A stretch of 64,000 nt of DNA from NCBI RefSeq assembly GCF_018603435.1, contig NZ_CP075682.1, positions 3,596,001 to 3,660,000 of the forward strand. Reading direction: 5' to 3'. Positions 37,615 through 47,277 of the stretch are shown here, piece after piece (position 1 is the stretch's first letter; every line of letters begins with the position of its first letter). The notes beneath the pieces are model-generated. The model was not told the DNA's origin. It made no database searches and saw only the letters and a list, made by a program, of their open reading frames with translations. The stretch comes from Chryseobacterium sp. ZHDP1 (GTDB lineage Bacteria; Bacteroidota; Bacteroidia; Flavobacteriales; Weeksellaceae). The position numbers and the translations under genes are program-made.

Positions 37615-38121
37615 ATGCCGGAAAGATCAAATTTAAATTATTTCGTTTATCATTTCTTTTGGCTTCCTGTAACGGTGGGAGCGCTGTATATTTCCATTCA
37701 GTATTTTGTGGTGTACCATCTTCTGAATTTTGGGAATTATGATATTCTTTTTACCATAACTTCCTGTTTGCTGTTGTCACTTATAAATTTAGGTTTTGCT
37801 CTGATTGGTAAAGAAAGAAACCAATTTGTAAAAGATTTTTCAGAATACGTTATCATTTTATACCTCTCGTGTATGTTGTCTTTATTCATTCACTTTTGCA
37901 GGTTCAATTTTGGAACAGTAAGGCGCTGCGTTTTAGATATTGATATTTCAGAAGTGAAAAATATGCATGATGTGGCGATACTTTTTACATCCGTTATCAA
38001 CATCATTTTTCTTTGCATCATCCGTAGATATAAACTAAAAATTAGAGTATTGCATTTTGTACTGTTGATTTTGGCAATGGTTGCTCAGTTCTTTTATACA
38101 CGTAGTTTTAGAATGATTTAG
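37615..38121 (+). CDS. Hypothetical four-helix membrane protein
   Basis: The 168-residue protein has four membrane helices, near residues 14-35, 43-62, 75-92 and 121-162 (the last hydrophobic stretch is long and may be two). No signal sequence or motif is recognised. It stands alone before the tandem repeat region. Function unknown. Confidence 0.65.
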   Translation: MPERSNLNYFVYHFFWLPVTVGALYISIQYFVVYHLLNFGNYDILFTITSCLLLSLINLGFALIGKERNQFVKDFSEYVIILYLSCMLSLFIHFCRFNFGTVRRCVLDIDISEVKNMHDVAILFTSVINIIFLCIIRRYKLKIRVLHFVLLILAMVAQFFYTRSFRMI

Positions 38122-38132
38122 TTTGAATATTA

Positions 38133-38793
38133 TGTCATTTCGATGAAGGGGAAATCTACCAAATACAATCCTAAAGACGCCTTTCAGCATGACAAACTTT
38201 GCTCCGGATTATCTAAACGCGAAGTTTTTGTTTTGAGAATGAATATATTAAGGGAGCAATGTGAAGGCAGATCTCATCTGTTAAGAAGCGCGCTTCATCA
38301 TCCGTCTGCGAGGGAGTATCTTTGCTTCTCTTTAATGAGGTGAAAACTTTTTCCTTTGCGTTTAGATTGCAGTCTTCAAATCAATAAAAAAATGTTTGTA
38401 TAAGCATTTGATATTTTTTTCAGAATCATCTGCAAAATCCGCCAAATCTGCGGGAGCTTTCATAAACAGCTCTGTCATTTCGACGAAGGAGAAATCTATC
38501 AAATATAATCTTAGAGATGCTTTTCAGCATGACAAACTTTGTTCCGGATTATCTAAACGCAAAGTTTTTGTTTTGAGAATGAATATATTTAGGCAGCAAA
38601 GTGAAGGCAGATTTCATCTGCTAAGAAGCGGGCTTCATCATCCGTCTGCGACGGAGTACCTTTGCTTCTCTTTAATGAGGTGAAAACTTTTTTCTTTGCG
38701 TTTAGATTGCAGTTTCTAAATCAAATTAATAAAAAATATTTGACGAATTTTTCAGAATCATCCGCAAAATCTGCGGGAGTTTTTATAAGCAGA
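38133..38793. repeat. Two-copy tandem repeat of about 330 bases, non-coding
   Basis: Copy 1 starts at 38133 and copy 2 at 38473, both with TGTCATTTCGAyGAAGG. Copy 2 ends near 38793. They are about 85-90 percent identical by eye, including the long blocks CATGACAAACTTTG, GAATGAATATAT and CTTCTCTTTAATGAGG. The ORF-like frames in both copies are the same sequence and look like repeat by-products, not genes. I recall the CATTTCGACGAAGGAGAAAT core in other Bacteroidota intergenic regions. The rest of 38122-38823 has no gene. Confidence 0.8.
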
Positions 38794-38823
38794 GTGGTTT
38801 TAAAATATTTCAAATTCGCCTTT

Positions 38824-39564
38824 CTAACTGTCTTTCCCCGTATAATAATTGTAATCCTTAATAACAACCCCGATGAACTGTCTTTCTGTCATTTTGGTAG
38901 GATCTACTTCCAGCTTCAGAATTCCTTTAATTTTATCAGAAAGTTTGCTGATGATTTGTCGGTCGTCCACTCGTAAAGCTTTCAGATAATTATCTTTGAT
39001 GATTCTCATGTCATTATCGCTTAAAGCAATGACCTGCGGAAAAGTAGGAACATAATCTTCTTTAATGTTTTCCAGAATCGTATGCGAAATATTGATGTTG
39101 TTTTTTAAAGAAATAACGGCGGTTCCCGATGCAATATCTCCCAAACGCTGGTTGTTTTTGGAAACAATGGCAGAGATAAGACCGATAATAGAAATATCGA
39201 TGATCCTGAAAACCCAGCGAATCATATAATCTCCGAATCCCGCCTGATAACCGTCGATTTTCACCACACGGATTTTCATGACTTTTTTTCCCGGAGTCTG
39301 CCCTTCCATCAGGCTTTCCAGAACAAGCGGATAAATAGCAGTCGGGAAAAGAAGAATGCTGTAAATAGCAATAATCGACCACTGATCAAGCCCGTCCATC
39401 ACATATCCCAGATTCAGAATATTGAAAAAAAGATACAGAATAGCGATGGTGTAAGCAATTTGAATAAGAAGATCGATAATATAAGCAAGAAGTCTTTCTC
39501 CAACACCCGCAATGTTGAAATTAATATTTACATTTTGTGAAGTATTTATCGCGATTTGAGACAT
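38824..39564 (-). CDS. RDD-family membrane protein
   Basis: I choose the ATG at 39564 (MSQIAINTSQNV); the longer frame upstream runs into a non-coding A/T-rich region. The 246-residue product has an RDD domain (about 20-160), with the Arg-Asp-rich first helix GVGERLLAYIIDLLIQ and QTPGKKVMKIRVVK, and three membrane helices. A soluble C-terminal tail (160-246) follows. RDD proteins are membrane proteins of unclear transport or stress function. It is divergent from the SpoIIM gene by only 27 nt and belongs with the MoxR cluster. Confidence 0.85.
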   Translation of the reverse strand: MSQIAINTSQNVNINFNIAGVGERLLAYIIDLLIQIAYTIAILYLFFNILNLGYVMDGLDQWSIIAIYSILLFPTAIYPLVLESLMEGQTPGKKVMKIRVVKIDGYQAGFGDYMIRWVFRIIDISIIGLISAIVSKNNQRLGDIASGTAVISLKNNINISHTILENIKEDYVPTFPQVIALSDNDMRIIKDNYLKALRVDDRQIISKLSDKIKGILKLEVDPTKMTERQFIGVVIKDYNYYTGKDS

Positions 39565-39591
39565 TATTTTTATTATTTTAGCCTTACAATT

Positions 39592-40575
39592 ATGAGAGAA
39601 GTTTATTTCATTAAACAAAATAAAGAAAAATGGTTGGGAATCGAACAGGTTATTCAGGGGAAAATTAAAAAAAATCCTGATGATCTCTCTTCGCTGTACA
39701 TCAACCTCGTTAACGACCTTTCTTTTGCACAGACGTATTACCCGAAAAGTAATACCACGGTTTATCTTAACCATTTGTCTGCACAGATCTTCCAGAAAAT
39801 TTATAAAACCAAAAGGGTAGAAGAAAACAGATTTCTGCATTTCTTCAAAACCGAAGTTCCTTTGCTGGTGTACCAGTACAGAAGATATTTGGGATATGCT
39901 TTTTTGTTTTTTACTTTATTTACGTTAATCGGTCTGCTTTCCGGAATTTACGATAAAGATTTTGCCAAAGTTATTCTGGGTGAAGAATATGTGAACCAGA
40001 CGATTGAAAACATTAAGGCAGGAAATGCGGTAGGAGTTTACCAGAGCGGTTCTACATGGGGAAGTACAATCGGGATTATTTTCAACAATATAAAAGTTGG
40101 TGCAAGACTGTATATCTACGGAATTGCAGGCGGAGTGGGAACGCTTTGGGCATTGCTGAACAACAGCGTGATGCTCGGTTCTTTCCAGTATTTCTTTTAC
40201 GATTACGGCGCACTGAAGGACAGCGCAAGAGGAATCTGGCTTCATGGAGTTTTTGAAATCTTTGCGATGGTAGTGGAAGCGATGTGCGGTCTTATTCTGG
40301 GAGCCTCTATTTTATTCCCTAAAACACTGTCGAGATTTAATTCTTTCAAAATCGGATTTAAAGATTCATTCAAAATATTCCTGAGTACGGTTCCTTTCAC
40401 CATCTGTGCAGGAATTATTGAGGGATATGTAACAAGACACGCCCTGAAAATGCCTTTAATTTTAAATTTAATTATTATTTTCGGGTCTTTGGCAATCATC
40501 GGGTTTTACTACTGTATTTATCCGTCTGTTGTCAGCAAAAAAATTAATAACCAGATTCAGGATGCAGTTTTATAA
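39592..40575 (+). CDS. SpoIIM-like membrane protein (DUF95 type)
   Basis: I choose the ATG at 39592 (MREVYFIKQNKEKW); the frame is open to 39556, but that start overlaps the divergent gene. The 327-residue protein has an N-terminal soluble part and five membrane helices. The SpoIIM-type central segment has GIAGGVGTLWALLNNSVMLGSF and WLHGVFEIFAMVVEAMCGL. It overlaps the next gene by 14 nt, at the head of a row of envelope genes ending in DUF58 that are commonly clustered in Bacteroidota. Confidence 0.85.
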   Translation: MREVYFIKQNKEKWLGIEQVIQGKIKKNPDDLSSLYINLVNDLSFAQTYYPKSNTTVYLNHLSAQIFQKIYKTKRVEENRFLHFFKTEVPLLVYQYRRYLGYAFLFFTLFTLIGLLSGIYDKDFAKVILGEEYVNQTIENIKAGNAVGVYQSGSTWGSTIGIIFNNIKVGARLYIYGIAGGVGTLWALLNNSVMLGSFQYFFYDYGALKDSARGIWLHGVFEIFAMVVEAMCGLILGASILFPKTLSRFNSFKIGFKDSFKIFLSTVPFTICAGIIEGYVTRHALKMPLILNLIIIFGSLAIIGFYYCIYPSVVSKKINNQIQDAVL

Positions 40576-41521
40576 AAAAAGAGATTTCGGAAGTTTCATC
40601 AGCGATACTTTTGCTTTTTTCAAATTATACGGTAAGAATTATTTTAAAAATTTTATTCTGCTGAACGGCTTGCTGCTTATTTTAACCGTCGTTGTGATGG
40701 TGGTAGGATTCAGAGAATTCTTTGGAGCCATTTTCGGATCGAATATGAGCGGACAAAGCTATTATTTTGAACAGTATTTTCAGGATAATTTAGGACTGAT
40801 TATGATTGCTGGAATTGTACTTTTTGTACTTTCCACAGCTCTAATGACGGTTAATCTGCTTTTTCCTGTATTTTATATGAAAAGAGTTGCGGAAGGACAT
40901 AAAGAAATAAAAACAGACGATATCATCAGTGATTTTAAAGTGAATTCTAAAAAAGTTTTCATTGCCTATTTCGGACTTACCTTTTTGGTAATGCCTGTTG
41001 CAACGGCTATTTTTGGATTTTCTTATCTGTTGGTATTTTTTTTCATTGGAATTTTTCTGCTGCTTTTTATCCTGCCGAATTTATTCAGTATTATCACTTT
41101 TCTCTGCTACGATTATTTTAACGGAAATAAAGGTTTTTTCGAAAGCCTCAGTTATGCTATAAGATCTCAGTTTTCTTATCCTAATGGCAGAGAAAAATCT
41201 CCCTATTGGAAATATTGGGGAGCAACCATTATTTTGGGACTGCTTTTTTATATTGTAAGCGGATTTTTATCCGGAGTTCCGATGGTTTTATACATTCTTA
41301 AACTTTCAACAACCGCTCCGGATGCGAATTTTGAACAGAATCCTTTCTCCGGAAATTTCGGAATTGTTATATTCTTTATCTACGGACTTTCAACATTGGT
41401 TTCAACCATATTAATGAATGTTCTGTATGTAAATTCAGGATTGATGTATTACGACAGCCGCACCGATCTTCATCAGAAAATGGAACTGGCAGAAATAGAA
41501 ACAATAGGAAATAATGAATAG
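40562..41521 (+). CDS. Polytopic membrane protein of the MoxR-associated cluster
   Basis: I choose the ATG at 40562 (MQFYKKRDFGSFISDTF), because the extension to 40529 is in the previous gene. The 319-residue product has six to seven membrane helices and no recognised catalytic motif. It overlaps the SpoIIM-like gene by 14 nt and the DUF4129 gene by 8 nt. The context points to an envelope or regulatory role in the cluster, but the molecular function is unknown. Confidence 0.75.
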   Translation: MQFYKKRDFGSFISDTFAFFKLYGKNYFKNFILLNGLLLILTVVVMVVGFREFFGAIFGSNMSGQSYYFEQYFQDNLGLIMIAGIVLFVLSTALMTVNLLFPVFYMKRVAEGHKEIKTDDIISDFKVNSKKVFIAYFGLTFLVMPVATAIFGFSYLLVFFFIGIFLLLFILPNLFSIITFLCYDYFNGNKGFFESLSYAIRSQFSYPNGREKSPYWKYWGATIILGLLFYIVSGFLSGVPMVLYILKLSTTAPDANFEQNPFSGNFGIVIFFIYGLSTLVSTILMNVLYVNSGLMYYDSRTDLHQKMELAEIETIGNNE

Positions 41522-42305
41522 GCTTCTTCTTTTACTGCTTTTTTTCAGCTTCGGAACTGTTTTTTCTCAGCAGGACGATCTGCCTCCTGAAGGAGCTGTT
41601 TTTCTGGACTCGATAGAAACGGGACATTATAGGAATATGTACCGTGCAGATTCTGTATTGTATAAAAATCCAGTAACGGAAAACACCGTTTATCCTAAAA
41701 AATTTAAAGACAACATCCCTTCAAGATACAAAGACAAAGATTTCGATTATACTACGGTAAAACCCAGAATGTCTTTCGGGCAGAAGCTGATGAAGAAGCT
41801 CGCAGAATTATTAGACAGTATTTTCGGGGAAACCGTATTTACAAAATCCGGAAATTTCGCAGGGATTTTAATGCGTCTTTTTGTGATTGTTCTTGTTGGC
41901 TTCCTGCTGTATTTTATTATTAAATATCTCATCGGGAACGGCGGAATTTCATTCTTCGGAAAGAAAAACCGGAAAGTGGATATCCGCGAAGAAGAACTTC
42001 ATGAAAATATTCACGAAATTAATTTCCCGGAAAGTATTCTAAAATTTGAAAAATCGGGGGATTTCCGTTCAGCAGTGCGTTATCAGTTTTTATTTTTCTT
42101 AAAAAAATTAAGCGATAAGAAACTCATCGTCTGGAATCCGGAAAAAACCAATAAAGATTATGCGGCAGAGCTGAAAGCACCGCACTTAAAAGAAAGTTTT
42201 TACGATCTTGCCTATATTTTCGATTATGTCTGGTACGGAGAATTCTCTATTGATGAAGAAAACTACCTGAAATTTAAAAACCAATATCAATCCTTTAAAC
42301 CGTAA
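41514..42305 (+). CDS. DUF4129 exported membrane protein
   Basis: The 263-residue protein has a signal peptide (SFGTVFSQQ), a periplasmic segment, one membrane helix (about 117-140) and a C-terminal DUF4129 domain (about 175-260, with FRSAVRYQFLFFLKKLSD, FYDLAYIFDYVWYGEF). The domain is typical of transglutaminase-linked envelope proteins and usually occurs with DUF58 and MoxR. It overlaps the preceding gene by 8 nt. Confidence 0.8.
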   Translation: MNRLLLLLLFFSFGTVFSQQDDLPPEGAVFLDSIETGHYRNMYRADSVLYKNPVTENTVYPKKFKDNIPSRYKDKDFDYTTVKPRMSFGQKLMKKLAELLDSIFGETVFTKSGNFAGILMRLFVIVLVGFLLYFIIKYLIGNGGISFFGKKNRKVDIREEELHENIHEINFPESILKFEKSGDFRSAVRYQFLFFLKKLSDKKLIVWNPEKTNKDYAAELKAPHLKESFYDLAYIFDYVWYGEFSIDEENYLKFKNQYQSFKP

Positions 42306-42317
42306 TTAATTGTTATC

Positions 42318-43475
42318 ATGAACAAAACTTTCAAAATATATGCTGTAATCTTCGTCGTGGTGATGATTATTCTGGCGTTGTTTGAAGTCAACAAAACAGA
42401 AAGTACGGATTGGAGGAAGAATTTCAAGACTTACCAGAAATCACCGTTCGGATTGTATGTTTTTAATAACGAGATCAAAGATCTTTTTAAGAATAAAGTT
42501 AAAAAAATAGATCAGACTCCTTACGATTATTATACACAGAATAAAGAAAAAGGCAGTCATAATATCCTTGTCATTGAGCATGAAGTAGATACAGAATCGT
42601 GGAATAAGATTCTGGAAGAAGTTTCCAAAGGTTCCAACGCGATGTTGATTATCAGCGAAATGCCGAAAGAAATTTCCGACAGCATCGGTTATTATGATTC
42701 TATGATTTCTTTTCGGGACGAAAATGTTTTAAAACTTACCGACACGAAATACCAGAACGATTTCATTAAACTGGATAAATTTCCATCCGGAAGAGGTTTT
42801 ACTTTCATTAAACCGGGATCTGAAGTCTTGGGAAAAACGGTAGAAAAAAATAATGACGATCAGGCAAATTTTATTAAAGTAAAATTCGGGGAAGGTTATT
42901 TTTACGTTCATTGCGAACCGCTTTTTATTACCAATTACTATCTTCTGAAACCCGGAAATGTAAAATATGCACAGGACGTTTTTTCTTATCTGGATGATAA
43001 AGAAACATTGTTGTTTCTGGAAAGCAATTCGAAATCTTCGCAGTTTCTGCTGAGGTTTATCCTTTCAAACCCAGCTTTAAAGTACGCGTGGTGGGTTCTT
43101 CTGGGCGGTCTGGCTTTGTTTATTTTCTTTAATGCCAAAAGAAAGCAGCGCATTGTCCCTATTGTGGAACCGCTGAAAAATAACTCGATGGATTTTGTGA
43201 AAAGTATCGGAAATCTTTATCTTCAGGAAGGCGATTTTCATGACATGATGTCGAAAAAAGCACAGTATTTCCTGAACAAAGTAAGAATGGATCTCCTTAT
43301 CGATACCCAGAAATTAGATGAAGAATTTGCAAAAAAACTCCATCTGAAAACCGGAAAACCAACGGAAATGATTGATGAAGCCATTGGGCTGATTAAAAAA
43401 GGACAGGATCCTTATGCGCACGTAATGAAGGAAGATCTTGTGAGAATGAATAAAATTTTGGATGAAATTATTTAA
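42318..43475 (+). CDS. DUF4350 membrane protein
   Basis: The 385-residue protein has an N-terminal membrane helix (8-24), a periplasmic DUF4350-type domain (about 40-235), a second helix (about 255-272, KYAWWVLLGGLALFIFF) and a cytosolic C-terminal part with VPIVEPLKNNSMDFVKSIGNLY. It follows the DUF4129 gene by 12 nt. These proteins are regularly found with MoxR and DUF58 genes; their function is unresolved. Confidence 0.8.
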   Translation: MNKTFKIYAVIFVVVMIILALFEVNKTESTDWRKNFKTYQKSPFGLYVFNNEIKDLFKNKVKKIDQTPYDYYTQNKEKGSHNILVIEHEVDTESWNKILEEVSKGSNAMLIISEMPKEISDSIGYYDSMISFRDENVLKLTDTKYQNDFIKLDKFPSGRGFTFIKPGSEVLGKTVEKNNDDQANFIKVKFGEGYFYVHCEPLFITNYYLLKPGNVKYAQDVFSYLDDKETLLFLESNSKSSQFLLRFILSNPALKYAWWVLLGGLALFIFFNAKRKQRIVPIVEPLKNNSMDFVKSIGNLYLQEGDFHDMMSKKAQYFLNKVRMDLLIDTQKLDEEFAKKLHLKTGKPTEMIDEAIGLIKKGQDPYAHVMKEDLVRMNKILDEII

Positions 43476-43565
43476 AAAAATGTAACAATCTGAAAATACA
43501 ACAGTGTTGTAATTCTCAAGGTACTTGGTAATTGGATACACTGTTCTATTGATAAATTATAGGAT

Positions 43566-44597
43566 ATGGAAAACTTTGAAAACCCAAATATAGAAAACGA
43601 ATTTTCTATCAGCTTAGATAAAAAAGAAGATCAGTTTCAGTCGAGAATCGATATGATCGAGCTTCGTACAAGTCTTGAAAAAGTAAAAGCCGAAATTGCA
43701 AAAGTAATCGTTGGTCAGGAAAACATGGTGGAACATCTTTTGGCGGCACTTCTTTCGAACGGTCACGTTCTTATTGAAGGTGTTCCCGGCGTTGCCAAAA
43801 CCATCACGGCAAAATTACTGGCAAAAACCATTGATGTAGGATTCAGCAGAATTCAGTTTACACCCGATCTCATGCCTTCCGATATTTTGGGAACCTCTGT
43901 TTTCAGCGTAAAAAATTCTGAATTTGAATTTAAAAAAGGACCTATTTTTTCTAATTTCATCCTGATTGACGAGATCAACCGATCTCCGGCAAAAACTCAG
44001 GCAGCTTTGTTTGAAGTGATGGAAGAAAGGCAGATCACGATGGACGGAACCCGCTATCCGATGGAAGAACCTTTCCTTGTGGTGGCAACCCAGAACCCGA
44101 TTGAGCATGAAGGAACATACAGACTTCCGGAAGCCCAGCTTGACCGTTTTCTGTTTAAAATAAATGTGGGTTATCCGAATTTGGAGCAGGAAATTGCCAT
44201 TATCAGAAATCAGCACGAAAGCAAGCAGGAGGATAAAACAGAGGTTGTTAACGAATTGATTACTGCACAGCAACTGAAAAATTATCAGCATCTGGTAAAA
44301 GAGATCATTGTTGAATCTCAGTTGATGGAGTACATCGCTAAAATTATCATCAACACCAGAGAAAACCAGTTTCTATATTTAGGAGCTTCTCCGAGAGCGA
44401 GTCTGGCTTTGTTAACCGCATCAAAAGCATTTGCAGCTTTAAGAGGACGAGATTTCGTAACGCCGGAAGACATTAAAGAAGCCAGTTATGCCGTTCTGAG
44501 ACACAGAGTCATCGTATCGCCGGAAAGAGAAATGGAAGGCCTTACCGCAGACGAAATTATCAGACAGATTTTAGAGGGAATAGAGATTCCGAGATAG
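43566..44597 (+). CDS. MoxR-family AAA ATPase
   Basis: The 343-residue protein has the AAA Walker A GVPGVAKT, Walker B FILIDEINRSPAKTQAAL, and the sensor regions AEARLD-like PEAQLDRFLF and ASPRASLALL. MoxR ATPases act as chaperones that assemble or modify partner proteins, often together with DUF58 and vWA-domain proteins. Its start codon is 90 nt after the DUF4350 gene. An inverted repeat (AACAGTGT, 43500-43507; ACACTGTT, 43538-43545) sits in that gap. Confidence 0.93.
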   Translation: MENFENPNIENEFSISLDKKEDQFQSRIDMIELRTSLEKVKAEIAKVIVGQENMVEHLLAALLSNGHVLIEGVPGVAKTITAKLLAKTIDVGFSRIQFTPDLMPSDILGTSVFSVKNSEFEFKKGPIFSNFILIDEINRSPAKTQAALFEVMEERQITMDGTRYPMEEPFLVVATQNPIEHEGTYRLPEAQLDRFLFKINVGYPNLEQEIAIIRNQHESKQEDKTEVVNELITAQQLKNYQHLVKEIIVESQLMEYIAKIIINTRENQFLYLGASPRASLALLTASKAFAALRGRDFVTPEDIKEASYAVLRHRVIVSPEREMEGLTADEIIRQILEGIEIPR

Positions 44598-44650
44598 AAA
44601 TTGGTTGTTAGTTGAAAGTTGATGGCTTTCAGCTAATATCCTGCTGAATA

Positions 44651-45979
44651 TTGTTCATGAAAAACTTATACCTCAATACACGCTTTTTCTTCACGCTCAT
44701 CGGAGTGGGGATTCTGTATGTTCTCGCTTTTTTCTTTCCGTTACTCATGTGGGTAGCGCACATCGTTTTGCTTCTGGTTTTTTTGGCGGCAATGGTGGAT
44801 TATCTTTTTGTTTTCAACAGGAAAGAAGGAATTTCCGCGCAAAGAATTTTGCCAGAAAAATTATCCAATGGTGATGAAAATCCCGTAAAAGTTGATATTA
44901 AAAACAACTATGCTTTCAAAATCAATGTCAAAGTAATTGACGAAATTCCGTTTCAGTTTCAGAAGAGAGATTTTTTAATCGAAAAACAGATAGAACCGGG
45001 AAGAAATATATTTTTTCAATATATTCTGGAGCCAAAGGAAAGAGGAGAGTACAATTTCGGCAGTTTAAATGTGTACGTTTCTTCTCCTTTAGGTTTTGTC
45101 GCAAAACGGTTTAATTTTCAGAAAGATGCCAATTTACCGGCTTATCCGTCATTTATTCATCTAAGAAAATATGAACTGATGGCTTTGCAGAGTGAATTTC
45201 TGTTGGGCGGAATCAAGAAAATCCGAAAACTGGGACATACGATGGAGTTTGAACAGATTAAAGAATATGTTCCGGGAGATGACATCAGAACGATCAACTG
45301 GAAAGCCACTTCCAAAACAAACCGATTGATGGTTAATCAGTTTCAGGACGAAAAATCACAACGTATTTTTATGCTGATTGATAAAGGACGTACGATGAAG
45401 ATGCCTTTCAAAGGACTGAGTCTTTTGGATTATTCAATTAATGCAACAATGGCTTTATCCCACATCATTCTGAAAAAAGGCGACCGCGCCGGAATGATGA
45501 CTTTTTCGAAAAAAACTGAAAATAAAATTGCGGCAGAAAATAAATCGGGACAGCTTAGAAAAATTTCGGAAGCGCTTTATAACATCAAAACCGATTTCTT
45601 TGAGAGTGATTTTAACAGGTTGTATCAGGATGTAAAATATTCGCTGAATCAGAGAAGTTTGATTCTTTTATTTACAAATTTTGAAACGTTGGATGGCTTA
45701 AACCGTCAGTTAAAATATCTTCGCGGAATTGCTAAAAACCATTTACTCGTCGTGGTTTTTTTCAAAAATTCAGAATTGCAGACGTTGATTCATAAAAATC
45801 CTGAAAGTATGCAGGAAGTATACGACGAAATCATCGCCGAAAAATTTGAGTTTGAAAAGAAACTGATCATTCAGGAACTCCGCAAATACGGAATTTACAC
45901 AGTGTACACTTTACCGGAAAATCTGAATATTGATGTCATCAATAAATATCTGGAAATTAAAGCGAGAGGGATTTTGTAA
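44651..45979 (+). CDS. DUF58 membrane protein
   Basis: The 442-residue protein has an N-terminal pair of hydrophobic segments, and then a beta-rich region. A DUF58 core (about 205-300) has EYVPGDDIRTINWKATSKTNRLMVNQF and the vWA-like fold after it (IFMLIDKGRTMKM, a MIDAS-type start). Such proteins are clients of MoxR ATPases. The gene is 53 nt after the MoxR gene and ends the cluster. No BatA/BatB-type genes follow. Confidence 0.85.
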   Translation: MFMKNLYLNTRFFFTLIGVGILYVLAFFFPLLMWVAHIVLLLVFLAAMVDYLFVFNRKEGISAQRILPEKLSNGDENPVKVDIKNNYAFKINVKVIDEIPFQFQKRDFLIEKQIEPGRNIFFQYILEPKERGEYNFGSLNVYVSSPLGFVAKRFNFQKDANLPAYPSFIHLRKYELMALQSEFLLGGIKKIRKLGHTMEFEQIKEYVPGDDIRTINWKATSKTNRLMVNQFQDEKSQRIFMLIDKGRTMKMPFKGLSLLDYSINATMALSHIILKKGDRAGMMTFSKKTENKIAAENKSGQLRKISEALYNIKTDFFESDFNRLYQDVKYSLNQRSLILLFTNFETLDGLNRQLKYLRGIAKNHLLVVVFFKNSELQTLIHKNPESMQEVYDEIIAEKFEFEKKLIIQELRKYGIYTVYTLPENLNIDVINKYLEIKARGIL

Positions 45980-46046
45980 TTTTTAAATAAGGATCTCATT
46001 TTAAAATGAACCGCAAAATTTACAAATGATTTAAGCAAATTTATAA

Positions 46047-46763
46047 ATGAGAAAAATTGCATTGTTCATAGTATGTATCTGTTGTTTTTTATCCTGCGAC
46101 AAGAAAATAAAACAAGAGGATGATTTTGTCATTTTTAAAGTAAATTCTAAAATACAAAATGTCGCTTTTTACTGGAAAGATGATAACGGAACAATTCTTA
46201 AAAGCATTGCTCATTTAAAGAATAAAACAGAGCAGGAAAATAAAGAATTAATATTTGCCATGAACGGCGGAATGTTTGAACCCAATAACTTTCCCAAAGG
46301 ATTGTATATTGAAAATTTTAAAATCCTGAATAAAACAGATACTTTATCTGGCAAAGGAAATTTTTATCTCCCTCCTAACGGAATATTTTATCTCACAAAA
46401 AATAATGAAGCTGAAATTGTTGAAACAAAAGCTTTTAGGAACAATCCTGAAATAAAATACGCAACACAATCCGGACCGATATTGCTGATTGACGGAGAGA
46501 TAAATCCAATATTTAAAAAAGATTCAAAAAATATCAACATCAGAAATGGAGTCGGAATTCTAAATGATGGAAATATAGTTTTAATAATGTCTAAAAAAGA
46601 GGTTAATTTTTATAATTTTGCTTCCGTATTTAAAGAATCAGGCTGTACAAAAGCTTTGTATCTTGATGGCTTCGTTTCCAGAACCTATTGCCCCGAACAG
46701 CAATGGACGCAGGAAGACGGAAACTTCGGAGTCATGATCGGGGTTACCACATCTAAAAAATAA
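46047..46763 (+). CDS. Lipoprotein phosphodiester glycosidase (NAGPA-like)
   Basis: The 238-residue product has a lipoprotein signal ending in FLSC (Cys17) and a phosphodiester glycosidase domain. Characteristic parts are ELIFAMNGGMFEPNNFPKGL, YATQSGPILLIDGEI, NIRNGVGIL and ALYLDGFVSRTY. The family hydrolyses N-acetylglucosamine phosphodiester-like bonds. The substrate in bacteria is unknown. It is 8 nt upstream of the OsmC gene. Confidence 0.85.
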   Translation: MRKIALFIVCICCFLSCDKKIKQEDDFVIFKVNSKIQNVAFYWKDDNGTILKSIAHLKNKTEQENKELIFAMNGGMFEPNNFPKGLYIENFKILNKTDTLSGKGNFYLPPNGIFYLTKNNEAEIVETKAFRNNPEIKYATQSGPILLIDGEINPIFKKDSKNINIRNGVGILNDGNIVLIMSKKEVNFYNFASVFKESGCTKALYLDGFVSRTYCPEQQWTQEDGNFGVMIGVTTSKK

Positions 46764-46771
46764 ATTTAAAA

Positions 46772-47197
46772 ATGAAAATATCACTTAACCGAATCAACGA
46801 CGATTTTTTATTTGAATGTACCAATTCTCAGGGAAATTCAATTCTTTTGGATAATACAACACAACCCGGCGCAAAAGGCGTTTCTCCGATGGAAAGTGTT
46901 CTGATGGCAGTTGCGGGATGCAGCGGAATAGACGTTGTTTCTATTCTGAAAAAACAGAGACAGGAAATCACTGATTTTAAAGCAGAAGTAGAAGGCGAAA
47001 GAATTCCAGTAGATGATGCAAAACCTTTCAAATCGATAAAAGTTAAATTTCTTCTGGAAGGACATATTGATCCTAAAAAAGCGCAGAAAGCAGCCCAGTT
47101 GTCTTTCGAGAAATACTGCTCGGTTTCCAAAACACTGGAACCGAATGTGGAAATAGGGTATGAGGTTTTTGTAAATGGCGAAAGTGTAAAAGATTAG
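46772..47197 (+). CDS. OsmC-family protein
   Basis: The 141-residue protein is of the OsmC/Ohr superfamily. Both redox cysteines are present: MAVAGCSGIDVV (near residue 50) and KYCSVSKTL (near 116). OsmC proteins reduce organic peroxides; some members have other or unknown roles, so I give no more specific name. The gap of 8 nt to the glycosidase gene suggests one transcription unit. Confidence 0.9.
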   Translation: MKISLNRINDDFLFECTNSQGNSILLDNTTQPGAKGVSPMESVLMAVAGCSGIDVVSILKKQRQEITDFKAEVEGERIPVDDAKPFKSIKVKFLLEGHIDPKKAQKAAQLSFEKYCSVSKTLEPNVEIGYEVFVNGESVKD

Positions 47198-47222
47198 ATT
47201 GAGCTAAGTTCAATAAAAAAAG

Positions 47223-47258
47223 AGAGGCTGTCCTAAAAGTTTGGGCAGCCTCTTTTAA
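47223..47258. terminator. Bidirectional terminator between osmC-like and glucosidase genes
   Basis: AGAGGCTG and CAGCCTCT form an 8-bp stem. It has TTTT on the plus side and TTTTTT on the minus side, and sits between convergent genes. Confidence 0.85.
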
Positions 47259-47277
47259 ATTTATTATCAAACCTCCA

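Noticed and set aside
38143..38683. Two ORFs of 66 and 95 codons with nearly the same peptide
   Set aside because: They are the same tandem DNA repeat read twice. No signal, domain or start context supports a real protein.
43500..43545. Inverted repeat AACAGTGT / ACACTGTT before the MoxR gene as an operator
   Set aside because: The arms are 30 nt apart and only 8 bp long in AT-rich DNA, so chance is likely; I mention it only in the gene entry.
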